30,904 nucleotides of DNA from Saccoglossus kowalevskii (Eukaryota; Hemichordata; Enteropneusta; Harrimaniidae): NCBI RefSeq assembly GCF_000003605.2, contig NW_003107095.1, positions 408,038-438,941 on the forward strand, read 5' to 3'. Each line of letters opens with the position of its first letter. The first letter of the stretch is position 1. Below the pieces are notes generated by a model that did not search any database, was not told where the DNA came from, and worked only from the letters and a program-made list of their open reading frames with translations. This document shows, piece after piece, positions 21,620-30,788 of the stretch. The translations under genes were made by a program, and so were the position numbers.

Positions 21620-22462
21620 TGAGCAAAACAAAACATCCGTAATTTGCCCGTAACCCAAAGCACAATACGTTCGGTTTGATATGAGAGGTGAACATTCAAT
21701 ATGTTTGATATTTCAGAAAATCCATTACAACAGTGTTTATTATAACAAGTTTACATTGTGCTGAAACGGTTACTTCAAAATCATTTCATCCTATCGACGT
21801 AGACATGGTGGCCACGTGTCTGGTGAAACTTTCCAGCCAGTTGGTCCACGTTGCTTTACGGTTTTTTTTTTCCATTTAATACGGCAATGTAGAACGTCCG
21901 ACACCACGTACGTGTCATAGATAAATCTTATTATGTTAATACATGTAGACGTTTGTTGCTAATGAAAAAAAAAGTCAATTATCTAGAACATGGAAAGTAA
22001 ACATGCTTATATTGTGTTGTTCCGGTCCCTGGTTGTTTCATAATAACTAGATCTCCAGGGAGCGTTTTTCATGTGTAATCAGTCATCTTTGCGATCGTTG
22101 TATCGCTAGGGGGTATATCACTCATATCACAACTTGTTCATTCCTTCGCTCTCACTCACTGCCGACTTGAGCGAAACTACCGATTCTTAACAAATGTATG
22201 TAACACCCAAGGTACGTAGCGGCATGTGTAGAAAAGGCGGCGTTGCGTGAAAAGGTCTTCCAAATAAATTACTGTCTTTCACGGCTTTCATTTCGAAGCG
22301 GTAGCTATGCCATTCTAAATTCTATCCCACTGCAATTCACACATTTTAAACAAGACACACGTACGTCATAATTGCGAATGTAGTTCTGGATGCCATCGAA
22401 ACACTAATAATGGGCATATTTATGTTATTTATCAGTTAAAATGTCTTTCTATTACTATTCAG
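21620..22462. other. Intergenic; upstream region of the first Cys-rich gene
   Basis: No coding signal. The promoter and a 5' non-coding exon of the gene at 22633 may lie here, because a splice acceptor ends it at 22462. Confidence 0.4.
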
Positions 22463-22632
22463 AATTGAGGACGTCGTCGGACAAGCTCATCAAAATCAAA
22501 TTGATGTTTCAGTTTTTTTTATCATAGTATCTGTTGTTATTCTCTCGGTAAAAAAGATCGTGCTGATAAATAACGGTAGATTCTAAACAATTTGGGATTT
22601 TAAACAACAGTGAGGCCACACTAGAGGTTACG
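22463..22632 (+). other. Probable 5' UTR exon portion of the 22633 gene
   Basis: Begins after a pyrimidine-rich acceptor (CTATTACTATTCAG, ending 22462). The next bases, AATTGAGGACGTCGTC, resemble AGTTGGGAACATCGTC at the same place upstream of the paralogue (27502). This suggests both genes have an intron in the 5' UTR. Confidence 0.45.
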
Positions 22633-22941
22633 ATGTCAGACGCACCGATTACAGAACAGGTCAACGGTACGAGAGCGATAGCATCGGATGGCATTGAGGA
22701 AGATGGGCCACCGATAATGCTTATGGGCTACGCGATGGCTACTTCGACCTTTGGCGGGGGCGAGGCTGCTCCAGTCGTTGAAACTGCGGGTGGAGGCGAG
22801 GCAGTGACAGCGGACGGAGGTGGTTGTTGCGGGTGTGACGAATGTGAATGCTGTGTCTTTGACGGCGATTGTGGGCAGTGTCTGGAAGGTATGTGTGGCG
22901 GTCTTTGCGATAATACTGGAGATCTATGCACAATAATGTAG
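22633..22941 (+). CDS. Small cysteine-rich protein with C-terminal CaaX box (CTIM), paralogue 1
   Basis: A 102-residue open frame from ATG 22633 to TAG 22939. The N-terminus MSDAPITEQVNG is nearly identical to that of the gene at 27668, which fixes the start. The middle is Gly/Ala/Glu-rich (FGGGEAAPVVETAGGGEAV). The last ~38 residues hold 11 cysteines (CCGCDECECC, DGDCGQCLEGMCGGLC) and the protein ends CTIM. A C-a-a-X ending with Met would be expected to be farnesylated, so membrane attachment is plausible. The cysteines could also bind metal or be palmitoylated. There is no signal peptide or transmembrane segment, which argues against a secreted disulfide-rich peptide. Local GC content is much higher than the flanks. 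I do not recognise the family. Reality as a gene rests on paralogue conservation of both ends. Confidence 0.8.
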   Translation: MSDAPITEQVNGTRAIASDGIEEDGPPIMLMGYAMATSTFGGGEAAPVVETAGGGEAVTADGGGCCGCDECECCVFDGDCGQCLEGMCGGLCDNTGDLCTIM

Positions 22942-23286
22942 ATGACGCTGTCAAGGGAGAAAAAAAAACAACACATTACTAACATTGTACGTTTTTTCAG
23001 TTATATGCAACACAAGTTCTTTTCTGTATTATATAAATTATGTAAAAGAGTGTTTAATATGTGAATTAATAATGTGTTCGTGTAATTTACTATGAGCCAA
23101 CAAATGTTACTATTTTTAGAAAAAAGCGAATCTATAATGACCTTCATCCAGTTTTGAATGCGACACGATTTGTGTTGTCTGCAATGTACTAACACCGCTG
23201 ACATTTTTAAATGAATGTTGTACTCTGTGGTAATCATGTATACCAGACAAAAATGACGGTATCGAGAGTATTTATTTGCATTGAAT
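22942..23286. other. 3' flank of paralogue 1
   Basis: AT-rich and presumably 3' UTR. I see no canonical AATAAA, only AT-rich variants. It has no clear similarity to the 3' flank of paralogue 2. Confidence 0.4.
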
Positions 23287-23290
23287 TTAA

Positions 23291-23447
23291 AGCGGGGGAG
23301 TCGTCGCCTGCGTATGCGTCAGATAGCCATAGCGTGTCATTGTTTACAAACAAGCGTTTACCCACGAGCCTATGCGTTTTTAGCGTGCGTTGTTATCATC
23401 GCTTGGGACTCAATTCCCGCGCGTGCGCATGTGACGACCCTCCCGCT
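23291..23447 (+). mobile_element. TTAA-flanked MITE, copy 1
   Basis: 157 bp between TTAA (23287-23290) and TTAA (23448-23451). Ends AGCGGGGGAGTCGTCGCC and GTGACGACCCTCCCGCT are inverted repeats of each other. The interior contains the near-palindrome TTGTTTACAAACAA and no coding capacity. TTAA duplication with short inverted ends is typical of piggyBac-mobilised MITEs; that assignment is an inference. Confidence 0.8.
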
Positions 23448-23451
23448 TTAA

Positions 23452-23610
23452 AAGGGGGGGGGGTCGTCGCCTGCGCATGCGTCAAATGGCCATAGCGTGT
23501 CATTGTTTACAAACAAGCGTTTACCAACGAGAATATGCGTTTTTAGCGTGCGTTGTTATCATCGCTTGGGACTCAATTCCCGCGCGTGCGCAGGTGACGA
23601 CCCTCCCGCT
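23452..23610 (+). mobile_element. TTAA-flanked MITE, copy 2 (direct tandem)
   Basis: 159 bp, same orientation as copy 1 and differing at few positions. It shares the TTAA at 23448-23451 with copy 1 and is closed by TTAA at 23611-23614. Its left end has slipped into a G run (AAGGGGGGGGGG). Confidence 0.8.
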
Positions 23611-23614
23611 TTAA

Positions 23615-24876
23615 CTTTTTTTATAAATTATTTATTAATTGTTAGTATGTACTATGATGAAGTCAAAATAACACCATGATCTCTAATACTATGAGAGGTC
23701 ACCTACGATGTGTGACAAATGATTACAATTTGCTTAAAGTCGAGCGTTGTAAATCTGTAAACACTAAAATAAATTGTTGATAACAAGCTATGGTTTCATA
23801 GGAGTAAAGGACCCTATGATAAGAGTTGGGAGAGAGCATTTTTTTTATAAAAATTTTATTGAAATGTGTCAACTCTCTGTGTTCTCAGTCCTATCTAAGC
23901 GAGACAATAAATTAGAGTCACAGGATAGGAAGATACCGACTGTTTTCTTACATTTTGCTACCGTGGAACACAGTACAAGAGAACTCTGTTGTTCTACTAA
24001 GTTAGTCCAATTAAGTGTTCTAGTTATGCATAGAAATATTATACATCACACATACTGATTACAGATGATTGTTTTGTGTCTTGGTTTTTTATCCCTCTCC
24101 TCTATGACAAACCAGGGCTTAGTCTACCCTAGATTATACCGAAACAGTTTTGACATACCAGTGCCTCCTTTCTTTTCTGATTGATCCATCTATTTCTTTA
24201 GTCTTTTACTGTCATTTGAGGCATAGCTGATGAAAAGTAAACGTCCTGTTTGTATTTCCTTTCTCCCATTTTTGATTTCCTGGTTTTGTTCATAAATTTT
24301 TAGAAGCCAAAAAGCCAAAATAATGAAATGTACCAAATTATTTAATGTTACAACTATCTATACATAATATATATACAAGTAAGCTGCACCTGAAAAACAA
24401 AATTGTTGATTGCTAGTATGCAGATTTAGTGCGCCGGATTGGGGTTCAATATCATTGATAAACAAAACAGAAGCTGTGTATCGTCATAGAGGGTGTACGT
24501 CAACAGACCAGGAGAATATTTAGCAGTTTAAAATCCAAATTTGCATTCTCAAAATAGTCGAAGTGAGTGATAATACATTAAAGAGGCAGTATGTATGGTT
24601 AATTCGAAAATAATATATTTTATGAATGTAGTAGATATTGATCATATATACATGATATTACTGTCTGGCCATAATTGTAAAATAGCAATTCGTGTTTCAG
24701 AGGAGAAATACACACTCTTTGTATTTAAAACGAACGCACTTCAGATAATGAAGACACTATTTATATTTCATATATATGTTTTTTGTAACATAAACATCAT
24801 GGATAAATTAACATAAGTCATACACAGTATACATTTTTTTTGGTATTTGTATGTGAAGACTCGAACCTAATTTTAA
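23615..24876. other. Intergenic, no recognised feature
   Basis: AT-rich. Open frames of 70-95 codons at 23774-24058 and 24595-24816 show no domain, repeat or splice context and are likely chance. A T-loop-like string near 24858 does not fold into a tRNA. Confidence 0.45.
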
Positions 24877-25025
24877 GCGGAAAGGTCGCCACCTGCGCAC
24901 GCGCGGGAATTGAGTCCCAAGGGACGATAACAACACACGCTGAAAATACAAAGGCTCATGGGTAGACGCTTGTTTGTAAACATTGATACGCTATGCCCAT
25001 CTGACGCATGCGCAGGTGACGACTT
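24877..25025 (-). mobile_element. TTAA MITE, copy 3 (inverted, diverged)
   Basis: Reverse-orientation copy of the family: TTAA then GCGGAAAGGTCGCCACCTGC, CGCGCGGGAATTGAGTCCCA, and terminal GCATGCGCAGGTGACGAC. The right end lacks TTAA, so that edge has decayed. Confidence 0.75.
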
Positions 25026-25817
25026 TCAAGATTATTTGTTTTCGAACACATAAAACTAGCACGGATACCAGTTCTGAAAACTTCCCTAAACTTCCCTACA
25101 ATTGATAATGTACTTGGATGTCACGTATTAAAGTAAAAGGAAGAGGAAACTTTACATAAAAACAATCATCTTCTTAAAAGCAACACTAATTATGATATAC
25201 ATACAGGTCAGTTCAGTTTTGCGTGAGTGCGTTTACACAAAAGTCACATGTCAAACATGTGCTGAACTAATTAAATTGTTTTCAGTATTCATACTGTGCT
25301 TTTCAGGCACCACTGCCCATGGGAATCACCTAGGTGGATTTGCAATTACGTTTTAGGTTAATTTGCATAACCCACGTTTTTATTCTAATAAGTCATTACA
25401 ATATTTTAAATAAAAGTATAAAATGTGTTATAAAATTCACATAATGGTTTTAGCACACGTGGGTAAAAGTGGATAAACGTGAAATCGTGAACCCAGAGGT
25501 CAGGGTCGACGCAGCTGGTGTTTGGCCAATCACAGACCTTCTACTTTACCTTTCGGCGATTTTAGCATGGGAATTTAATGGTTTGAGTGATTAAATTTAG
25601 CGATTTGTGAAAATGGTTCAAATGAATAGAGCATCGATTTTATAGCGGTTGATCCAAAGACGCAGTGACTCGTAGGCAATAGACGGTGCCAAGGGTCTTC
25701 TTGTCAATGAAAACGCATATTTAATTATTTTTCAAGTTGAAACGTTTTAGTTACTATATAATAAACACGCCTTTGCCTACTTGAAATTGTCTCTATCAAA
25801 TACACTGAATTTATTTC

Positions 25818-25861
<44 letters not shown>

Positions 25862-26709
25862 CCACACATCGAAAACAAAAATTTAGCCACACCATACTTT
25901 AAATAATTTACATACCATCATTTTCGTATCATGGTCGGACATTGAATGTAATTATTTTTTATAAATTCAAAACAATGCTAAAGCATAGTACGAGAACGAA
26001 TTATTTTTTTTTTAAATAAGTATTTTTTAAAAGTAACAACCAAACAAAACCAAGCGCTTGTCAGTATAGACAGGAGCAACCGATCTAAAATAGGTGGCAC
26101 CAACCCGAGCATATAACCCGACCAAGAGTGTGTACATAAACCTTGTATCATAAACGGAACATGTCCTGAGCGCTGTATTTTAGTTGACGGCGGAACAAAC
26201 ACAGCCTGGAAACGTGACATTCTATGAAACCTTTTTGTCAGAATCGAAGATCGATTCTGAAATGCGCCCTTTTTACCCATTTTAAAACCACCCTTTGTTA
26301 TCTGTCTGTAAGTAGTACAATGTTAACACATTCATAGATAACCGTGTGCATCCTGCAGCCACATGTCCATAATTCAACCCACGGCGCTACGCGAAGGTAC
26401 CTAGTACCTAGTACGTAAACCCTGCTTTGATAACACTCACGAACACTTGGACGCAGTCGGCGAGTGTCGCGCACACCAAGACTCCTTACCATGCAACCCA
26501 TAATTCGAAATATTTAAATATCGCATCTTATCGAATAAAATATACCCAATCGCGTTCGAGGAACCAAGCACGTCTTTACAATGAGTTGATCATGAGTCGC
26601 ACAAGCTTTCTGGGTAAATGCAAAAGCCAAATATACTTTGCTAATTAAACAATTAGTTATTTGGATCGTCGGTATGTGCAGGTCTCCCACATTACAATGT
26701 ATTACGTTA
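25026..26709. other. Intergenic with (TA)n
   Basis: Contains the (TA)18 microsatellite. The minus-strand frames at 25978-26280 and 26298-26501 have no recognisable domains. No gene is supported. Confidence 0.45.
25821..25856. repeat. (TA)18 microsatellite
   Basis: Uninterrupted dinucleotide run followed by AAAACA, the same junction as the AT run at 802-838. Confidence 0.95.
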
Positions 26710-26710
26710 C

Positions 26711-26760
26711 ATCACATCACATCACATCACATCACATCACATCACATCACATCACATCAC
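26711..26760. repeat. (ATCAC)10 pentanucleotide microsatellite
   Basis: Ten perfect ATCAC units, flanked by ATTAC variants (GTTAC before, ATTACATTAC after). Confidence 0.95.
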
Positions 26761-27501
26761 ATTACATTACATTGGGTCACGCTTTGTTAGAAGTTATGGA
26801 GCATTAACACCATTATTCAAAGAAAATAAACGTTCCAAGTCCACCCAGTGGTTGCCAGGGAATCAACTAAAGTAGGTACATGCGTGTCATAAGAACAAGT
26901 AAAGGTCTCCAAGGAATGCTCTACCACAGTGCTGTGGCGATAACCATGACAACCGTCACACAACACGGCATTGTAATATTAAATTATTCAAGTAATCTAC
27001 TCTTTAAATTATATTATCCGTCGTCATTGCAATCATTTTAACTCGAGGATCATCACTCGTTTAATCCACGGAAACCTGTTGCTTCCGATTCTTAATCGTC
27101 TTAGGTGAAAATACTCGTGTGTAATGAGGATGCTTTCCAATGCCAACGTGTATAACAAATAAGGTAGGTGGCAACATTTATGGGAACAGTCTAACATATT
27201 TAGGCGACGTTAAGTATATTGAACTAATGGTTAATTGGAATTATTATCTCAAAGCCTTTGCCATGACAACTGACTTTTCTGTTAATTGGTCACATTAATT
27301 TAAAAAAAAAATATTACTAAAGCAATAACCATAATGTCTTTATTAAAGACCATAACTTGTCACAAATATAGCTCTGAATGTCGAAAAATAATTACCACTG
27401 TGTCGGAATATTGTGGGCGTGCTGGAGTAATATATCGTACGAGTATTTGTTATTATCCTAACTAGCAATACACAGTCTTTCTTTTACTGTCATCCTTTCA
27501 G
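26761..27501. other. Intergenic; upstream region of paralogue 2
   Basis: No coding signal. It ends in the acceptor CTGTCATCCTTTCAG (27501), so it probably includes 5' UTR intron sequence of the gene at 27668. Confidence 0.4.
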
Positions 27502-27667
27502 AGTTGGGAACATCGTCACACTTACATCGAAATCCAACTGATATTTTGGATAAGTTTATAGACCGCGGCATTTCTTGTGAAGCTTTCGCCGAAAAAAAAA
27601 TACGCCAGTAAAACGCTATAATCTGAATTACTGTATTTCAAACATCAGTTCGGCACCTTAAGTGACG
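27502..27667 (+). other. Probable 5' UTR exon portion of the 27668 gene
   Basis: Starts after a pyrimidine-rich acceptor at the position equivalent to 22462 in paralogue 1, with similar following sequence. The distance to ATG is 166 bp here and 170 bp in paralogue 1. Confidence 0.45.
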
Positions 27668-28003
27668 ATGTCAGACGCACCGATCACACAACAGGTCAAC
27701 GGTGCAGAACCGATACCGGCGGACGCCGATGGAGAAAATGGTCCGTCGGTTCTGCTCCCGGGTTACGTAGCGGCTACGCAACTTGGTGGGGGAGAGATGG
27801 CTGCTATCGGCGGGACGGCCGGGGGAGGGGAGGCAGTGGCAGCGGGTGGAGGTGACGCAGCTGTAGGCGGCGAAAGTGGTTGTTGTGGGTGTGACGGCGG
27901 CAGTGACGGCGGGTGCTGTAGTTGCGATGGTGACTGTGGATCGTGTCTGGAAGGTGTATGTGGAAGTATTTGCGAAAAGGGAGCAGAATGTACGATCCTG
28001 TAG
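27668..28003 (+). CDS. Small cysteine-rich protein with C-terminal CaaX box (CTIL), paralogue 2
   Basis: A 111-residue frame from ATG 27668 to TAG 28001; the upstream GTG in frame is not used because ACGATGTCAGACGCACCGAT is shared with paralogue 1. It begins MSDAPITQQVNG, then has a Gly/Ala-rich middle (GGTAGGGEAVAAGGGDAAVG) longer than in paralogue 1. The tail has 11 cysteines (GCCGCDGG, GGCCSCDGDCGSCLEGVC) and ends CTIL. Leu at the last position of a CaaX box favours geranylgeranylation over farnesylation, so the two paralogues may carry different lipids. The gene lies 4.7 kb downstream of paralogue 1 on the same strand. Tandem AATAAA hexamers occur at 28645-28655, about 640 bp past the stop. 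Family not recognised. Confidence 0.8.
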   Translation: MSDAPITQQVNGAEPIPADADGENGPSVLLPGYVAATQLGGGEMAAIGGTAGGGEAVAAGGGDAAVGGESGCCGCDGGSDGGCCSCDGDCGSCLEGVCGSICEKGAECTIL

Positions 28004-29545
28004 ACATCGTTATCAATGAACAAAGAAACAGAAGTGAGGCATGTTTCAAAATAGTCCGAAGTAGTTCATAGTTTATTGAATTATTTGTATACACATAAAA
28101 CTCAAGAGTCTACCTGCTTTTAAGTATAAGATGGGACTATTACTTGTATTCACTAGGATGGACACGCATTCGAAATTACTTACTACTGTGGCTTAGCCTG
28201 GTAAAACGTGTTTGCAATCGTCACTTTCATCTACGTATTACCTGCATTACCAGAGAGTCACGTGACTTTGTTCATGCGTCACTAGACGAGTTATCGACCG
28301 ACGCGCCGCAGCGGAGGTCGATGCGACGGCGTGCTGTCTGTGAGTGCATACTTTGAGGATTCTCGTAATAACCTTATTATTATACATCTTTTCCTTCCAA
28401 GGATACATCATGCCGAAATCAAAAAAAATTAGAACAGAATCAGCAAACTTCTCTTTGTGTGGAGTCCCGTCAAACCCTGGTGGCGGTCATGTTTATAGGG
28501 GACGCATACGCGCGTAATCATTCCATATTTGGAATTCGCATTTCCTTATATGGTAGGATGAAAGTACCCCGTAAAATATCGCAAAATTACGGCACGTTGT
28601 AACTTATGGTGTTACGGTGACAGATGTATGATAATAATAATGATAATAAAATAAAGAATAGAACATCTCGCAAATTTACTTCACACAAAACCGTGTTATC
28701 GTGAACATAAATTAATTTAGAGTCTTTTTAAGAATTCATGGCGTCTATGCCGCATCGTTTTAATCTTGTAAATTACGTAATCATTTCATTGAGCTTTGTA
28801 GTGGGTGTTTCTGCAGTGTATTACAGTTACCAAAATCAATAACCCGGACGACCCGACCAAAAGGCTAACGCGTGTGCTAAATCTTTAGATTACCTGCACA
28901 TATGCAAATTGCACTCCGCAAACATAAAACGAGTGCACATGCGGTTCTCGAGTCGTTTAAATATTTAAATGAATATGTATGGTATTTCTCAACATCTTTA
29001 TAATTATACTAATGTAACTTCATTTTTATATGTGTTCCACTGTTAATGTGAAAACTACGTTTATAGATATACAGATTTTGCTACTTATATATGGTGAAAA
29101 CAAAATTGGTCTACCATTAGAATTTTTTTTAATTTAATATAAATCTTGAATTTTTTATTTCACAATTTAATTGCATGTGTAAACCCAATCAACCATCAAT
29201 CATTGTGAAACAGGCATCATATTGTGTCCAATATTGTGTCTTTTTATAAGATCAAATAATATCGAGTTTTGTATTCTTCTGTGTGTATTTTCCAAAATTG
29301 CATGCTATGTAAAATGTTTTGTTGCACAACATGTTGGTGGGTTTATTACTTATTGTAATATCCAGCAAAACCAGTTTGCTCTCATGCTAATTTTTTCATG
29401 GCAACCCTTGTTTCCCTCACAAATTTAGTTTTAAATAAAAATAGCAACAGTAATGGTTCAATACGGAAACGCAAACCGTAAATGTTTCAGACATGTGCTA
29501 ATATTATATATATAAATCACGTTTATATAATTAGTATGAAGCGAA
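28004..29545. other. 3' flank of paralogue 2 and intergenic
   Basis: Contains possible polyadenylation hexamers at 28645-28655 and a palindromic E-box GTCACGTGAC at 28257-28266. The open frame at 28144-28356 has no recognisable domain. Confidence 0.4.
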
Positions 29546-29563
29546 TATACTGTAAAACATGTT
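29546..29563 (+). repeat. Left terminal inverted repeat
   Basis: 18 bp, perfect inverted match to 30249-30266. Confidence 0.9.
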
Positions 29564-29655
29564 GAAAAAGCGGCATGCAATTTTAGCGATTTGTGGTAAA
29601 ATGACGTAATAGCGAAATGTCGCATACGACTTGTTTACCACTTCCGTGTGACTGA

Positions 29656-29668
29656 GAATGTTCTAGAA
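29656..29668. promoter_or_regulatory. Perfect heat-shock element 1
   Basis: GAATGTTCTAGAA fits nGAAnnTTCnnGAAn exactly, three inverted pentamers, the HSF1 trimer site. Function is inferred from the motif. Confidence 0.6.
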
Positions 29669-29747
29669 CCGTACTGTGTCTGGGTGAAATTTTTAGAAGC
29701 TGGTTGAATAGGTGATAGGACACTGTAGAAGGCAATAGAAGGTAATG

Positions 29748-29760
29748 GAACATTCTAGAA
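29748..29760. promoter_or_regulatory. Perfect heat-shock element 2
   Basis: GAACATTCTAGAA is a second perfect three-unit site 92 bp downstream of the first, 50-70 bp before TATA-like boxes. Confidence 0.6.
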
Positions 29761-29806
29761 ATTTGTAGTAAATTCCAGACTCATTATGTATGCTGATGTA
29801 ATGGTC

Positions 29807-29845
29807 TATTTATAGACAGTATGGGTATATAGGGGAGTTTTTCAG
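29807..29845 (+). promoter_or_regulatory. TATA-like boxes and possible initiator
   Basis: TATTTATAG at 29807-29815 and TATATAGG at 29826-29833, with a TCAG initiator-like string at 29842-29845. With the upstream heat-shock elements this looks like a compact plus-strand promoter. The transcription start is a guess. Confidence 0.4.
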
Positions 29846-30248
29846 CACTGAGATCAGATCGGAGATCTCGTTGAATTGTATTGGAGTTTAAGTATCTAGT
29901 TATTGGAGTAGTGGAGTTTTACCGCGTTATTGTACTTGATGTTTGCAGAGTATAATAATACCAGTACCAGTTGAAACCTCATCTGTTGGCTCCGTGTTCG
30001 TATTTTATCATCGCCGCCAGGGAAGTCTTTTTGTTACTGTTGCCATTTTGGTATTTGAACCATCACACCTGTACTATACCAATTACGGTAATATTACGTT
30101 GCGTGTGACAAGAAATGTTGATTTAGCGAATCTCGCTTGTCATTGTTGATTTCTTTGTTTGGCGGCCATTTTGAATTGATTAGCGACATCTTGAATTAGC
30201 GAATCAGTTCTCCCGCTAAATTCGCGAAAAAGACATGCTCGCAAAAAA

Positions 30249-30266
30249 AACATGTTTTACAGTATA
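30249..30266 (-). repeat. Right terminal inverted repeat
   Basis: 18 bp, perfect inverted match to 29546-29563. Confidence 0.9.
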
Positions 30267-30788
30267 CCAAATATCAACTCGTTTTTGATTTATTCCGAAA
30301 ACAATAAATGTAACATGTGAATAAAAAATAAAATTACAAAGATCTCAGAATCAGGTAAACATGACAACATATAGGTAATACTTGGTAAGGTAATTGAGAA
30401 CACATTGTATAAATATCACAGCTATATATATAATTAATTTTCAATAGTTTGCTAATATTACGACTATGAAACAACTGAATTAAATGAAAGAGTTATAATG
30501 TAAAGCGGGTAGTTTTAGAAGAATATATGTTAGTGATAATAGTAGAATACATTGAAACAGTGTTTGTCATTCCAATAATTAAATTCGCCATACAGTCTTT
30601 CAATTCCATTAGTGAACTGTCGCCCTTGGTTGCTTTACAGGTTGTTATAATGCAAACAATTAACTAAGGTTTGACATGCAAGCTATAGAATATATGTAGT
30701 TCAATGCATCGATATCTAAAGTAGTCGCTCCACATGTATCTCAATAACCATTCAAGTACTACTTTAGAAATTGAAACATAGATAGTTT
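30267..30788. other. Intergenic, no recognised feature
   Basis: AT-rich; no open frame, repeat or signal that I can support. Confidence 0.45.

Larger units (their letters stand above)
29546..30266. mobile_element. 721-bp non-autonomous inverted-repeat element with heat-shock elements
   Basis: TATACTGTAAAACATGTT (29546-29563) and its exact complement AACATGTTTTACAGTATA (30249-30266) form perfect 18-bp ends. Similarity continues more loosely inward (GCGGCATG versus GCGAGCATG on the complement; TTAGCGA-type motifs on both sides). TA at each edge is compatible with a TA target duplication, as in Tc1/mariner-like elements. There is no transposase; the only open frame (29943-30149) has no domain. 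The interior carries two perfect heat-shock elements and TATA-like boxes. Confidence 0.75.

Noticed and set aside
22728..22985. Long antisense open frame opposite the first Cys-rich gene, Pro/Ser-rich
   Set aside because: It is the complement of the Gly/Ala-rich sense frame. The same artefact appears opposite the paralogue (27763-28023), and the two antisense proteins are not conserved as proteins.
24845..24880. tRNA-like T-loop on the minus strand (GGTTCGAGTC)
   Set aside because: The flanking bases do not pair as a T-stem and no D-arm, anticodon arm or acceptor stem can be built around it.
26298..26501. 67-codon minus-strand frame with several Cys and Trp
   Set aside because: No domain, paralogue or splice support; likely chance.
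29546..30266. Considered as a solo LTR because of the enhancer-TATA-initiator order
   Set aside because: The ends are perfect inverted repeats with TA flanks, and there are no TG...CA ends with a 4-6 bp target duplication, so a DNA element fits better.
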